This document shows positions 42,317-54,499 of a DNA stretch of 64,000 nucleotides, piece after piece. The notes under the pieces are model-generated. The model was given only the letters and a program-made list of their open reading frames with translations. It made no database searches and was not told the DNA's origin. The position numbers and the translations under genes were made by a program. The stretch is from Schistocerca nitens (taxonomy: Eukaryota; Arthropoda; Insecta; Orthoptera; Acrididae): the NCBI RefSeq assembly GCF_023898315.1, contig NC_064621.1, forward strand, positions 122,907,521 to 122,971,520, written 5' to 3'. Each line of letters begins with the position of its first letter. Position 1 is the stretch's first letter.

Positions 42317-44558
42317 CTGCAGTCTCAGGCAACTGAAACCATGCGAAACAACACTCCGAGCAGCAGAACTAGTGCATGATGGGAGTGGTGACTGGGTGGG
42401 GGGTAAGGAGGAGGCTGGGGCGGAGAGGGGGATGGATAGTATGGTGGGAGTGGTAGACAGTGAAGTGCTGCAGGTTAGACGGAGGGCAGCAGAGAGGTGG
42501 GGGGGGGGGGGGTGAGGAAGTGGAAAAGGAGAGAAATAAAAAGACTGGGTGTGGTAGTGCAATGATGGCTATGTAGTGCTGGAATGGGAGCAGCGAAGGG
42601 GCTATATGGGTGAGGACAGTGACTAACGAAGCTTGAGGCCAGGAGGGTTAGGGGAACGTAGGCTGAATTGCAGGGAGACTTCCCACCTGCGCAATTCAGA
42701 AAAGCTGGTGTTGGTGGGAAGGATCCATATGGCATAGGCTGTGAAGCAGCCACTGAAATGAAGGATATCATGTTTGGTAGCATATTCAGCAACAGGGTGG
42801 TCTGATTGTTTCTTAGCCACAGTTTGTCAGTGGCCATTCATGCGGACAGACAGTTTGTTGGTTGTCATGCATACATAAAATGCAGCCAGTGGTTGCAGCA
42901 TAGCTTGTCGACCACAGATGACTGGTTTCACAGATAGCCCGACCTTTGATGTGATAGGTGCTGTTAGTGACTAAACTGGAATAAGTGGTTATGGGAGAAT
43001 GTATGGGACAGGTCTTGCATCTAGGTCTATTAAAGGGGTATGAACCATGAGGTAAGGGATTGGGAGCAGGGGTTGTGTAAGGTTGGACGAGTATATTGTG
43101 TAGGTTTGGTGGACAGCAGAATACCACTGTGGGAGGGGTGGGAAGGATGGTGGGCAGGATGTTACTCATTTCAGGGCACAACGAGAAGTAATCAAAATCT
43201 TGGAAGAGAATGTAATTCAGTTGCTCCAGTCCTGGGTGGTACTGAGTTACAAGGGGAATCCTCCTCTGTGGCCGGACAGCGGGACTTTGGGAGGTGGTGG
43301 GAGTTGGGAGGATAATTACGGTCAGTGAAGACTTCAGTGTGACCCTCAGTATATTTCGATAGGGACTGCTCGTCGCTGCAGATGCGACGACCACGGGTGG
43401 CTAGGCTGTACGGAAGGGACTTCTTGGTATGGAATGGGAGGCAGTTGTCGAAGTGGAGGTATTGCTGGAGGTTGGTAGGTTTGATATGGACGGAGGTACT
43501 GATGTAGCCATCTTCGAGGTGGAGGTCAACAGCTAGGAAAGTGGCTCGTTGGGTTGAGTAGGATTGGGTGAAGCAAATGGGGGAGAAATTGTTGAGGTTC
43601 TGGAGGAATGTGGGTAGGGTGTCCTCACCTTCGATCCAGATAGCAAAGATGTCATCAATGAATCTGAGCCAGGTGAGTGGTTTAGGATTCTGGGCTTGTA
43701 GGAAGGGTTCCTCTAGATGGTCCATGAATAGGTTGGCATAGATGGTGCAATGAGGATGCTCATAGCTGTACTCCGGATTTGTTTGTAGGTAGTGCCTTCA
43801 AAAGAGAAGTAATTGTGGGTGAGAATATAGTTAGTCATGGCAACTAGGAAGGAGGTTGTTGGTTTGGAATACATCGTGTGTTGGGAAAGGTAGTTTTCAG
43901 TAGTGGTAAGGCCACTGGCATTAGAAATGTTAGTGTACAGGGAGGTGGCATCAATAGTGACGAGCAGGGAACTGTGGAGAGTTGAAAAGCATTTGACCGA
44001 GTACCACACCTACAGTTATTATTGGAAGTATGATCATAAGAGATACTGAGTGAAATTTGTGACTGGATTCGGGATTTCTTGGTAAAGAGGATACAGCATG
44101 TTAACTCGGATGGAGAGTCATTGGTAGATTTAGAAGTAAATTAGAAGGTGTGTTGGAACCATTGCTGTTTTGTTGTTATTGTTGAATATTAATGACTTTG
44201 CAGATAATATTAATAGTAACCTTAGACTGTTGCAGATGATGCACTTATCTATAAACAATTATTGTCTGAACAACATTGCACTAACATTCTGTCAGATTTC
44301 GATATTTCAAAGTGTTGTAAAGACTGGCAATTTCCTTTAAATGTTTAGAAATGTAAAATTGCGCATTTCACAAAATGAAAAAATATAATATAAATGAATG
44401 ACATTTGGAATTCATTCTCATACAAATACCTACATGTAACAAATTACAGGAATATGAAATGGAACAATTACACCACTCAGTCATGGGTAAAGGAGGCAGC
44501 AGATTTTGGTTCATTGGTAGAATACCAAACAGGACTAACAGTGGATATTGCCTCTATA

Positions 44559-45736
44559 TGAGGGTTGGAACTTTAATAGTGGCAACTATTTATTTATAGT
44601 TCATACAAAATAGATACGTGTTTCAAAGTTTTACTAACCTTTTAAGTAGTCACCAGCATTGTGTATAACCCGTTGCCAGTGATATGGAAGTTGTAGGATA
44701 CTCTCAGTAGTGCCAGTTGTGTTGACAGTTTGAGCGGCGCGGTCTATCGCCTGACAAATTTGTTGCAGTTCTGACACGAATGCTGTGAAGTGTTTCCTTC
44801 AGTTTAGAAATAGAGTTGAACTGCTGACTGATGGGGCTGCTAAGTGCTATACTACCTACTGCACTCCCCTGACTTAAGCCCTCACAAGTTCTACTTTATT
44901 TCTAAACTGAAGGAAACACTTCACAACATTCGCTGCTCAAACTGTGAACACAACTGGCACTGCTAAGAGTATCCTACGACTTCCACATCGCTGACAATGG
45001 GTTATACACAATGCTGGTGACTATTTTGAAGGTCAGTAAAACTTTGAAACACGTATCTACCGGGTGATCAAAAAGTCAGTATAAATTTGAAACCTGAATA
45101 AATCACGGAATAATGTAGATAGAAAGGTACAAATTGACACCCATGATTAAAAAAAAAAAGGGTCCGGCAGATGGCGCTTCGTCTGATCAGAATAGCAATA
45201 ATTAGCATAACGAAGTAAGACAAAGCAAAGATGATCTCTTTACAGGAAATGTTCAATAGGTCCACCATCATTCCTCAACAATAGCTGTAGTCAAGGAATA
45301 ATGTTGTGAACAGCACTGTAAAGCATGTCCGGAGTTATGGTGAGGCACTGGCGTCGGACGTTGTCTTTCAGCATCCCTAGAGATGTCGGTCGATCACAAT
45401 ACACTTGTGACTTCAGGTAACCCCAAAGCCAATAATCGCACGGACTGAGGTCTGGGGACCTGGGAGGGCAAGCATGACGAAAGTGGCGGCTGAGCACACA
45501 ATCATCACCAAACGACGCGCGCAAGAGATCTGTCTGACATTTTGTGACTTTGTGTCCCCCCCCCCCCCCCCCAATAAAACCCCATGTCATTCCAAGCATG
45601 TGTGTCAATTTTTACCTCTCTATCTACATTATTCCGTGGTTTATTAAGTATTCAAATTTATACTGACTTTTTGATCACCTGGTATTTTGTACAAGCTGTA
45701 AATAAATAGTTGCCACTATTAAAGTTCCAACCCTCA
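44559..45736. mobile_element. Foldback mariner derivative
   Basis: The ends TGAGGGTTGGAACTTTAATA and its inverted copy are flanked by TA (44557-44558 and 45737-45738). The inverted repeats are very long: the left arm (44559 to about 44825) is repeated in reverse at about 44885-45059 plus 45683-45736. So most of the element is a large hairpin made from one end of a mariner. A smaller transposon sits in the right arm at 45060-45682. No transposase of its own remains. Confidence 0.8.
45060..45682 (-). mobile_element. Internally deleted mariner-like transposon
   Basis: The ends CCGGGTGATCAAAAAGTCAG and inverted CCAGGTGATCAAAAAGTCAG are about 85-bp inverted repeats. TA flanks it at 45058-45059 and 45683-45684. 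On the minus strand the last part of a transposase survives (RSPDLSPCDYWLWGYLKSQV, 45291-45608) with the third catalytic Asp. The N-terminal two thirds are gone, and a C run (about 45556-45572) lies at the deletion. Confidence 0.85.
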
Positions 45737-46060
45737 TACAAGAAAGAGTAGCATGATGGTCACAAGTTTGTTTGTACCAAGGGAGAGGGTCATAGAGATG
45801 CTGCAAAAACTCAAGTGACAGGTGCTTTAAGAGAGATGCGAACTATCCAGATGTAGTCTACTTACAAAGCTTCAAGACTGGCTTTCAGTAGGAAATCTAA
45901 GAATATACTATAACTCCTAGACATCACTTCCAGTGGCATTGTGAAGGTAAGATTACACTAATTACAGTGTGAATAGATGCATTTACCTAACAATTCTTGC
46001 AGCACTCTCAACCTAAATGGAATTGCAATAAGTCCTTACAACAGGTGCTAATAACTGGTA

Positions 46061-47759
46061 TGATGGGACATATCCTCTGCTGTGCTCTTCACTGTGGTTT
46101 GCTGAGTATCAATGTACATGCAGGTGACAGGAAAAAAGAAGAATGGTCTGCTCCTGGGTTTATGGCTCTGTTATTGTGGCTAAAATTTTCATCAGAGTGC
46201 TTCAAAGCCCATGTAACTGTGAACAAAGGGCGAGTTAAAGGTGAGGAAAGAAAGGGAGCTGGAGGGAGGCACTGCAGAAGAGAATCCAATGATCCAGTGT
46301 TCAGTGGATGCCCTGTGGAACAAATAATTGTTTCGGGAGGCAGACCCTCTGCATCCACGACGTTCCAAAATTAATGAAAGATGTGCTAACAAGTGTTATC
46401 ACATTCATTTTATCCAGAATGGCATGAGAAAATGAAGAATTTTGTGAACTAGAGGGATATTAGCTTAAATTGTTTAAAAATGTACATGGACAGAACTCAG
46501 CTGGAGGCCTTCTGGGACACAGATTTCATGTCTACCTCTGGGACTGACACGGACAGTTTGTAATGGCACAGTAAATTGTAGATACAAACACAAAACTAGT
46601 TTTTGTTCTAGGCTTTGACACAATTTGCTTTTGTTCTACTCTTTCTCAATTCTTTTATACATTTTTTTTGAGAAACCTCCGTATATATGCCAATGTTTCA
46701 CAAGAGGAACAACCGGTGCCACCTGTTAGCAGAGTGAGAAAATTTTTCAAGTGTTGCATCGTCCACGCAATATTGTAAATTTTGTTTTATTTTTCAATGA
46801 TTATATTTTAGTGGTTATGGTAAATATTTAAATGATATGTGAATAACAAAATATATAAGATGAAAGACTATATTTATTTGTACACATTTTGTTAATAAAA
46901 AAGAGTTGCATGCAGTAGGGCAAAGGCATTGTTGTTGAGCAAAGGGTCACACAGTTAATTAGTGTCTGACAGTGTGTATGATCAGCAGTTCTGTGTAATG
47001 GCTCTGCTCTGTGAAAGAAATTCGGGTCGTCATAATTAAAGTGGCAATATATGGAGAGGCTGGAGGAAGCCACGCAATGTAACTATAATGCACACTTAGC
47101 CCTTGAGTGGGCGTGCCTATGTATCAACAAATAACATTTTCTTGTACCATTTCATTGTTGTTTTATAATTCTGAGCCCATACCTATTCTTTCTTTATTAC
47201 TTCAGTTAACACACTGATAGTCTGTTCTGTCATACATCCAAGTGAGCAGCAGTAATATAAAATAAACAGTGAACTAGGTGGGACAAAATTATGATCCGTG
47301 CAAGAAAATGACTCAGATTACGAGCTAGCAGCAAACTACCACAATGAGGCAATTGTCTATAATATAATTAATGATATAATAAGTGGTTGGGTGGGATCCC
47401 ATGGAACTGCACTGTGTAATGCTTAGAGTGGCTCATTAGTGTGGGGTAATGCCTGTACATGGGAACAGAGTGATATGACGAACGTATATTTTGTTATTGT
47501 TTAATTAAACAGTGCTTCAGCTCATGTAATGTAAGTTTATTATAAACTCTGATTTTGCTCACACATGTTTACCTTTGTGGTATAAAGACTTCTGTTCTTT
47601 ACAAGTGTACAAAATATGCCGCGCACCTGCTCTTGTTATGAGAAATGGTGGACCTGCTTGAGGATTAATAATAATGTAGTGTGCATGAATGAGTGTGTGA
47701 ATGTTTTTCTGTGGGTCAAAGCAAAGTTCTTATACTAGGTGTACTGGTAGTTTTTTGTC
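46061..47759. other. Intronic sequence without a recognised element
   Basis: AT-rich sequence. No domain, inverted end or RNA gene recognised. Confidence 0.35.
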
Positions 47760-48060
47760 ATCATATGAATCATTCCCAGCATTCTTGCTTCCATCATTTT
47801 ATTACGTGGTGGACTCGGGCACAGATCTGATTAAAGGCAATGAGGTGTTCAATTGAGGGATTCTGCTTATTGTGTGGGGAGCCCACCTGTTTTCCTTAAT
47901 GGCCTCGACAATTTCTGAGGTCCACCAAGGTAATACATTCAGACATGGGGAATCCTGAAGAATAGGGGATCACTAGTCTCAATGATGTTTCCTGTTATGT
48001 GTCTCTTTGCTCCACACATTTGTCTGCTACAGGTGAGTGGTTTCCTTTCCCTTATTGTAA
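47760..48060 (-). mobile_element. LINE linker fragment
   Basis: The minus strand encodes TLVDLRNCRGH in one frame and PWWTSEIVEAIKENRWAP-like text in another. PWWTPEIVEAIKER is the usual form of the segment between endonuclease and reverse transcriptase in many LINEs. Too short to assign to a family. Confidence 0.45.
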
Positions 48061-48484
48061 AATAATTGCTCCATCCAGGAATTTCTATTACAGCCATAAT
48101 TTATTAGTTGACTTAATTGAATTTTCCTCTGATACAACTAACTAGTTCATTTAATTTTACTCTTAATCTTGAGATATTATGCTGTGAGGATAGCAGATAC
48201 TTAAAACTGATCAAACTATAACCAAGTGGGGGGGGGGGGGGGGGGGGAAGAATTCTGATGATAGGTCAAAATTTTCATGATAACTTCATTATTTCATTGT
48301 GATGCTTTCATTAGCTTTAATTTTTCAATCTTAGCCTCTTAACTTTTTTATTTTTTTATACTCTACCTATCAAAATGGATGCCACTCTGGCAATTGTGGC
48401 AAATGGTACTTAATCATCTTCCTCAGGCCAGATTCTCGTCACCTAACAACTTCCATTCTGAATAATACCCCTATTATGTTACTC
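48061..48484. other. Intronic sequence with a poly-G run
   Basis: A G run lies at about 48226-48248. Nothing else recognised. Confidence 0.4.
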
Positions 48485-49207
48485 ATCCCCGACATGAACC
48501 ATGGACCTTGCTGTTGGTGGGGTGGCTTGTGCACCTCAGCTATAGAGATAGTTGTACCACAGGTTCAACCACAATGGTGGGTTATCTGTTGAGAGGCCAG
48601 AAAAACATGTGGTTGCTGTAGAGGAAAAGCAGACTTCAGTAGCTGCAGGGTCAACTGTCTGGATGATTGACTGATCTGGCCTTGTAACATCAACCAAAAT
48701 GGTCTTGCTGTTCTGGTACTGCTGACAGCTCAAAGCAAGGGGAAACTACACCCATAATTTTTCCTGAGGGTATGCAGCTCTACTGTTTGGGTAAATTTTG
48801 ATAGCATACTCTTGGGTGAAATATTCTGGAGGTAAAATGGTCCCCCATTCGGATCTCTGGGCAGGGATTACTCAGGAGGATGTTGTTATCAGAAGAAACT
48901 AAACTGGTGTTCTGTGGATTGGGCATGGAATGTTAGATCCCTTAATTGCACACAGGTAGATTAGAAAATTTAAAAAGGGAAATGGAGAGACTGAAGCTAG
49001 ATATAATGGGAATCAGTGACAGAAGGGACAAGTTTTCTGTTCAGGTAAATACAGGGTTATAAATACAAAATCAAATAGGATACTGCAAGTTTAATAATGA
49101 AAAAGAAAATAGGAACGTGGGTAGGCAACTATGAACAGCATAGTGAATGCATTACTGTAGCCAAGACCGACAAAAAGCCAACACCTACTACATAAGTACA
49201 AGTTTAT

Positions 49208-49690
49208 ATGTCAACTAATTCCACAGATGATGAAGAGATTGAAGAAATGTATGACGAGATAAAAGAAATTATTAATATAGTTAAGGGAGATGAAAAATTA
49301 ACTATGATGGTGGACTGGAATTCAATAATAGGAAACAGAAGGGAAGGAAAAATAGTAGGTGAATATAGACTGGGGGGAAAGGAATGGAAGACAAAGTCGT
49401 TGGGTAGAATTTTGCTCAGAGCCTAATTTAATCATTGCAAACACTGGGTTTAAGAATCATGAAAGATGGCTGTATACATGGGAGAGACCTGGAGTCACCG
49501 GAACATTTCAGATTGATTATATAATGGCAACACAGAGATTTTGGGACCAGATTTTAAACTGCAAGACATTTCCAGGGGCAGATGTCGACTCTGACCACAA
49601 TTTATTTGTTATGAACTGTCAATTAAAGCTGAGGAAATTGCTACAAGGTACGAAATTAATGAGATGGAACCTGGGTAAGTTGAAAGAATC
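49208..49690 (+). pseudogene. LINE AP endonuclease
   Basis: Two overlapping frames cover the domain. Visible motifs are VDWNSIIGN (usually GDWN), YTWERPG, QIDYIMATQRF and VDSDHNLFV, the Asp-His pair near the end of the AP endonuclease fold. The domain nicks target DNA for LINE insertion. A frame change in the middle and the Gly-to-Val change in GDWN show it is dead. Confidence 0.82.
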
Positions 49691-49702
49691 AGAGTTTGCT
49701 GA

Positions 49703-49928
49703 AACCGAGCGAGGTGGCGCATTGATTAGCACACTAGACTCGCATTCGGGAGGACAATGCTTCAATCCCGCATCTGTTTTCTGTGATTTCCCTAAATCAC
49801 TCCAGGCAAATGCAGGGATGGTCCCTTTGAAAGGGCATGGCTGACTTCCTACCCCATCCTTCCTTAACCCAGTGAGGCCGATGACCTTACTGTCTGGTCT
49901 CCTCCCCCAAACAACCCACTCCAACCTC
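49703..49928 (+). mobile_element. tRNA-derived SINE of a second family
   Basis: It starts AACCGAGCGAGGTGGCGCAT, with an A-box-like GTGGCGCATTGATTAG and a B-box-like TTCAATCCC. The body contains GTGATTTCCCTAAATCACTC and CTCCTCCCCCAAACAACCCA. A 13-bp target duplication (CAGAGTTTGCTGA and CAGAGATTGCTGA, one difference) flanks it at 49690-49702 and 49929-49941. It is inserted in the LINE after the endonuclease. Confidence 0.92.
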
Positions 49929-50099
49929 CAGAGATTGCTGACAGCTTCATAGGGAGTATCAGGCAATAGTTGACTAGAACAGGGGAAAGGAATACAGTAG
50001 ATGATGAATGGATAGCTTTATGAGATGAAATAGAGAAGGAACCAGAGGATCAAATAGATAAAAAGACCTGGCCTAGTATAAATCCTTGCATAACACAGA

Positions 50100-51620
50100 A
50101 GATATTGAATTTAACCATTAAAACGAGAAAATTTAAAAATGCAGCAAACGAAGCAGGTGAAAGGGAATATGAACGTCTAAAAAATGAGACTGACAGGAAG
50201 TGCAAAACTGCTAAGCAGGTATGGCTAGAAGACAAATGTACCAATTTAGAAACATATTTCACTATGGGAAAGATAGATACTGCCTACAGGAAAATTAAAG
50301 AGAACTTCAGAGAAAAGAGAAGCAGCTGTATGAATGTCAAGAGCTCAGATGGAAAACCAATCCGAAGCAAAGATGGGAAAGCTGAAAGATGGAAGGAATA
50401 TATGGAGGGTCTATACAAGGGAGATGCAATGTTGTAGAAAGGAAAGAGGACGTAGATGAGAATGAGATGGGAGATGTGTCACTGTAAGATGAATTTGACA
50501 GAGCACTGAAAGACCTAAGGTGAAACAACGCCCTGGAAACAGACAACATTCCATCAGAACTACTGATAGCCTTGGCAGAGTCAGCCATGACAAAATTATT
50601 CTATCTGGTGTGCAAGGTGTGGGAGGCAGGCAAAATACCCTCAGACTTCGAGAAGAATGTAATAATTACAATTACAAAGAAAGCAAGTGCTGACAGGTGT
50701 GAAAATTACGAAAATACCAGTTTAATAAGTAATGGCTGCAAAACATTAACACAAATTATTTATGGAAAAATGGAAAAGCTGGTAGAAGCTGTCCTCAGGA
50801 AAGATCAGTTGGGGTTTTGGAGAAATGTTGGAAAATGAGACACAATACTGACCCTACAACTTACCTTAGAAGATAGGTTAAGTAAAGGAAAACCTACATT
50901 TATAGCATTGTGGACTTAGAGAAAGTTTGTGACAATGTTGACTGACTCTCTTTGAAATGTTGAAGGTAGTAGGGACAAAATATGGGGAACAAAAGGCTAT
51001 TTACAAATTGTATAGAAATGAGATGGCAGTTATAAGAGTTGAGGGAAACAAAAGGGAAGTAGTGGTTGAGAAGGGAGTGAGACAGCACTGTAGCCTATCC
51101 CCCACATTATTCAATCTTTACACTGAGCAAACAGTACAGGGAATGAAAGACAGATTTATAGTACGCTACGAATTACAGTACAGGGAAAAGAAATAAAAAC
51201 TCTAAGTTTTGCCTATGACATTGTAATTCTGTCAATGGCATGGACAGTGTCTTGAAAGGAGGACATAAGATAAACAACAACAAAAGCAAGACAAGAATAA
51301 TGGAATGTTGTAGAATTAAATCAGATGATGCTGAGGGAATTAGACTAGGAAATTAGACTCTGAAAGTAATAGACAAGTTTTGCTATTTGGGTAGCAAAAT
51401 AACTAATGATGGCCAAAGTAGAGAGGACATAAAATGCAGACTGGCAATGGCAAGAAAATTGTTTTTAAAGGAGAGAAATTTGTTAACAGTGAATATAGAT
51501 TTAAGTATTACGTAGATTTTTCTGAAGGTATTTGTATGGAGTGTAGCAATGTGGATGTTAAATAGTTTAGACAAGAAGAGAATAAAAGTTTCTGAAATGT
51601 GGTGCTGCAAGAGAATACAG
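50100..51620 (+). pseudogene. LINE reverse transcriptase
   Basis: Pieces in several frames follow the order of the family. They are RKFKNAANEAGEREYERLKN, MNVKSSDGKPIRSKDGKA, then TITKKASADRCENYENTSLI and CKTLTQIIYGKMEK. Motif B region VEKGVRQHCSLSPTLFNLYT comes next. Motif C is changed (FAYDIVILS, usually FADDIVIL). FCYLGSKITNDGQSREDIKC-like text comes after it. Motif A is not readable. Stops and shifts occur throughout. Confidence 0.82.
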
Positions 51621-52050
51621 AAGATTAGATGGGCAGATCACATAACCAATGAGGAGATACTGAATTAAATTAATGAGAATAGAAATTTCTGGCACAACCT
51701 AATTAGATGGGATCTGCTGATAAGACACATTCTGAGACATTAAGGAATCATGAATTTAGTACTGTAGGGAAGTGTGGGGAGGTAAAAATTATAGAAGGAG
51801 ATCACGAGATGAATACAGTAAGCTGATTCAGAAGGATGAGGCTCTCACAGGACAGAGGAGCGAGGAGAGCTGCAGTAAACCAGTCTTTGGACTGAGGACA
51901 ACAGCAATAGCAGCAGCAGCCGCAGCAACAATAACAACAACAACACGAACAACAACACTAACACGTTACTCACTAAAATTACAATGTATCTGCGGCTTTA
52001 AAACAATAAAAATAATAATGGATATAAGATATTAGGGCCAGTGTTAATAC

Positions 52051-52158
52051 CTTGAAATCTGCTAGGCACTGCTGAAATCGGTTTCCTGATTGTAACTGTC
52101 GGACACTTATTCCATTCATGACGAGTGCTGTTCTCAATATCTCCAGTAGCTTCTCCCA
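52051..52158 (-). CDS. SHPRH: SHPRH-like helicase exon, in a non-obvious frame
   Basis: The 108-nt exon encodes 36 residues starting WEKLLEILRTALVMNGISV and ending FQQCLADFK. This matches the region of human SHPRH recalled as WQDVLDIISKAL...TFQENLSAFK. The acceptor TTGTTTTTTAG lies just above 52158 and the donor GTATTAAC just below 52051 on the minus strand. The exon is phase 0 at both ends, so it joins in frame to [13 protein letters not shown] of the exon at 31888. A longer open frame overlaps it in another phase but shows no similarity. Upstream exons (RING domain, N-lobe) were not found in the window. Confidence 0.85.
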
Positions 52159-54499
52159 CTAAAAAACAAGGAAAAAACACTGATAATAACAAGGAACACA
52201 AAGGTTGTTCATGAGGTAATTCAGACACTTGAGCAAAACGGAGTAATGCACTACATCCTGCACTAAAGTTAGTAAGGAATGAAAAGCTTTGAGGATGTTG
52301 TATGTACTGAAGCATTTGTTATGAATGACTGATTTATGAAACAAAGAACTTCACATATATCAGGGCAACACATCATAAATTTAACACTCTCTTTACTGAG
52401 AGGAGTACAGCATCAATTCTTCTTGAGACATGCAGTGTTTTTCAGACTGTGGCATGCACACTACCTTAAACATAATAAGCAGTTCCTGTTATCTGAAAGA
52501 ATGAATTCACATAAGCATATATGCCACTGTTGAAGCTCAGATTATTTACTTGTACCACTAAAACACTGTGCGCCCACAATAGCTTTATCATGGAATGTAG
52601 CGACATTTGTGTCTGTGTCCAGTACAGAAGAAGAGCCTGCATCCCAGTCAAGCTTGACACAGAAAGCAAGTCATCTATGACAGGCATTCTTCTGCAGTTT
52701 TTTAACTGAATTTATTGGCCTCTATCTTACACTATTCAGCCAGCTCATACTTACATAAAATATACCAGTATTGAACACTTGCCTGCAGTCCATTGTAAGT
52801 GATATGTCAGTTCTAGGCCTCCTTTCCACTGAAGCAAACACAAGTGTATGTGCAACAGTGAATGAGGAACTCTCTGGTGTCAATGCCAGGCACATGGCAT
52901 TCAGCTGATTGTGGGTTGCATTTGCAGGTGTTCTCCCACTTCAGCACTAGCTTTCTTATGATAAACAAAGTGCACTCACTTTAGTGCAGTACACTGTTTT
53001 TTGCACGTGAACTATTTGTTGTTGTTTATTGAAAGTGATTTTTGTGGTGATGGAGTGGCTGGATGATAGTGTACTTCTACTGACAGAAAAGTCAAGACCC
53101 ACAGGTGCTTGTGGGATCCTGTATATGGACTGCATAAAATACTTAACAAAAAATTATGGTTGGTGAGAAACTGCCAAAATGCTGAAAATGCCAACATAGG
53201 AAGTGAAGATTAAAATGAACTCCCTACAATCTTCTTTAAAGCGAGAAAGGCTTAAATAACATACAACCTCAGGAATGAGTGCATCAGAAAAGTATAATTC
53301 CAAGTGGTTTGCCCTCAAATCACTGTCATTCCTCCTTGATAAATATAAAATGAGGAAAGGTAGAGGTTTACAGCTTAATAAAATCATAATCATGTAATAA
53401 CATTATTTTGCATTTATTTGGTTTAATGGAAGCCGTACAGACAGATTGCTCATACAGCTTCATCATGCCATTTGACCCACATGTATCTGATTTAAAATAT
53501 TGTGCAAATTCATTTCATATTTCTGCAAGAAATCTTGTTCCAGGCCGATGGGAAATTTCAACTGCTCTTCTGAAGAACTCCTGTCTACTGACATAATACA
53601 CCACTCTTCCCCCACCACATTCACATGTACTGCATAACTGACATTTAAAGTGGCTGTTCTGCTTTTTTGTTTACTTTTGGTTTGTTTCATGTAACTGCAA
53701 GCAGAAAAATAAACAGGTAATGTAGATTAATGTAAAATAAAATTATATGAAAGACCTGATCATTCTTGGGGCTTACATCCAAGGTATTTGTGTTAATGTC
53801 ACGCTTTTGCTACTACTTTATGAAATTTAAATACAGAAACAAAATAAGTGAAAATTGTTTTTCCTATTTTTCTTACAATAATGATGTGTTTATCCAACAA
53901 ATTATAAAACACAAGTAATCAATTAGCCTATACGGCTGGTCTATCATATATTTTTACATTACATCACTCATTTTAATGAATAGTATTCCCCTCACTTTCA
54001 GGCATACCTCAATAAAATACATGATTATTTTGCATACAGCATCACATACTTCATTAATTACTTCGGTGTTAGGTATACAAAATAGATATTTAAGGCTATC
54101 ATAACCGTTGCTTATTGTTAAGAATTACAGTTTTAAGGCAAGCCTCTCTTCTGCTGATATGGCTCTTTGATAATTTGTGTCTTGCTTTGGAATCTTCAGC
54201 TCAATTGCAGATGCAAAAATCATCTATCGATGTGCGAGTGAATTTCTGGAATAAAGCAAGCGATGGCAACAGTTGCAAATCAATAATAAGAGACAAACCA
54301 CCAATTCTTTCACTCCTGTGCAAAAATTCAGACACACACATTTCTCTTCGTCCACGCCATTTTGCTTTCATGACCAGCAGTGTGCTCGCCATACAAAATA
54401 AACCAAATTGAATATTTCTGTCCTCCATCATGCTGTATGTGTCACTTCTGTGTACAGAGAGCTTTAGATGTGGGTACCTGTGTCATCAGTGAATCTGTC
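52159..54499. other. Probable SHPRH intron, no exon recognised
   Basis: The exon before 52158 should encode a RING end and a short VEAVV-like segment. I could not find it here with confidence. Open frames at 53463-53690 and 54201-54431 (minus) show no family resemblance. Confidence 0.4.

Larger units (their letters stand above)
42106..43985 (-). mobile_element. Penelope-like element of a second family (PLE2)
   Basis: On the minus strand, pieces encode reverse transcriptase from motif A (LLVTIDATSLYTNIS) through FSFEGTTYKQI, LRFIDDIFAIW (motif C) and ATFLAVDLHLEDG. Then come CNRPRCKTCPIH-like DNA and a decayed GIY-YIG endonuclease. The 3' part has a CT-rich region, an AC/GT run (42270-42314) and a hammerhead-like motif at 42202-42223. 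It is 5'-truncated at motif A and lies inside a LINE, with a possible short target duplication TGAAA. Protein identity to the first family is clearly low. Confidence 0.88.
41680..46060 (+). mobile_element. LINE (Jockey/CR1 type) split by a PLE and a foldback transposon
   Basis: Three LINE pieces remain: 41680-42105, 43986-44558 and 45737-46060. The first ends with DNA for a reverse transcriptase motif A region (ATCAAGGCAGTCGGGGAGAT). The second opens with AGCATTTGACCGAGTACCAC, the KAFDRVPH segment that should follow at once. Later pieces encode the C-terminal region (VMGKGGSRFWFIGRI) and the 3' part. A PLE sits in the first gap and a foldback mariner in the second. The LINE itself is broken. 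Confidence 0.72.
48485..51960 (+). mobile_element. RTE-like LINE, near full length, split by a SINE
   Basis: The copy begins with a 5' region (CATGAACCATGGACCTTGCT). It then has an AP-type endonuclease (49208-49690), a reverse transcriptase (about 50100-51620) and a 3' region ending in a CAA/CAG-rich tail near 51900-51960. The order and the endonuclease text resemble CFDP2-like RTE proteins. Numerous stops and shifts make it inactive. A SINE with its own target duplication sits at 49703-49928. The 5.9/12.7-kb and 55.9-57.3-kb fragments belong to the same family. Confidence 0.85.
31889..52050 (-). other. Giant SHPRH intron, about 20 kb
   Basis: It lies between the exons 52051-52158 and 31728-31888, with donor GTATTAAC and acceptor TTTAATTTAG on the minus strand. 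Both exon ends are phase 0. It is filled with LINEs, two PLE families, mariners, SINEs and microsatellites in both orientations. No exon was recognised inside it, and none is needed for a continuous protein. Confidence 0.82.

Noticed and set aside
46000-46392. 125-residue plus-strand and overlapping minus-strand frames
   Set aside because: They start inside LINE 3' sequence and show no domain or codon pattern of a gene.
51998-52315. 105-residue minus-strand frame over the SHPRH exon
   Set aside because: The frame has no similarity to any family I know. The real exon at 52051-52158 uses another phase with proper splice sites.
52553-52655. Possible further SHPRH exon (minus strand, LDWDAGSSSVLDTDTN...)
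   Set aside because: Its end could fit the stretch before VEAVV in SHPRH, but the matching next exon was not found and similarity is weak.
53463-53690. Cysteine-containing minus-strand frame that might be a RING or zinc-binding exon
   Set aside because: CQLCSTCECGGG lies in one frame and the longer ORF in another; spacing does not fit the SHPRH RING and no splice sites are convincing.
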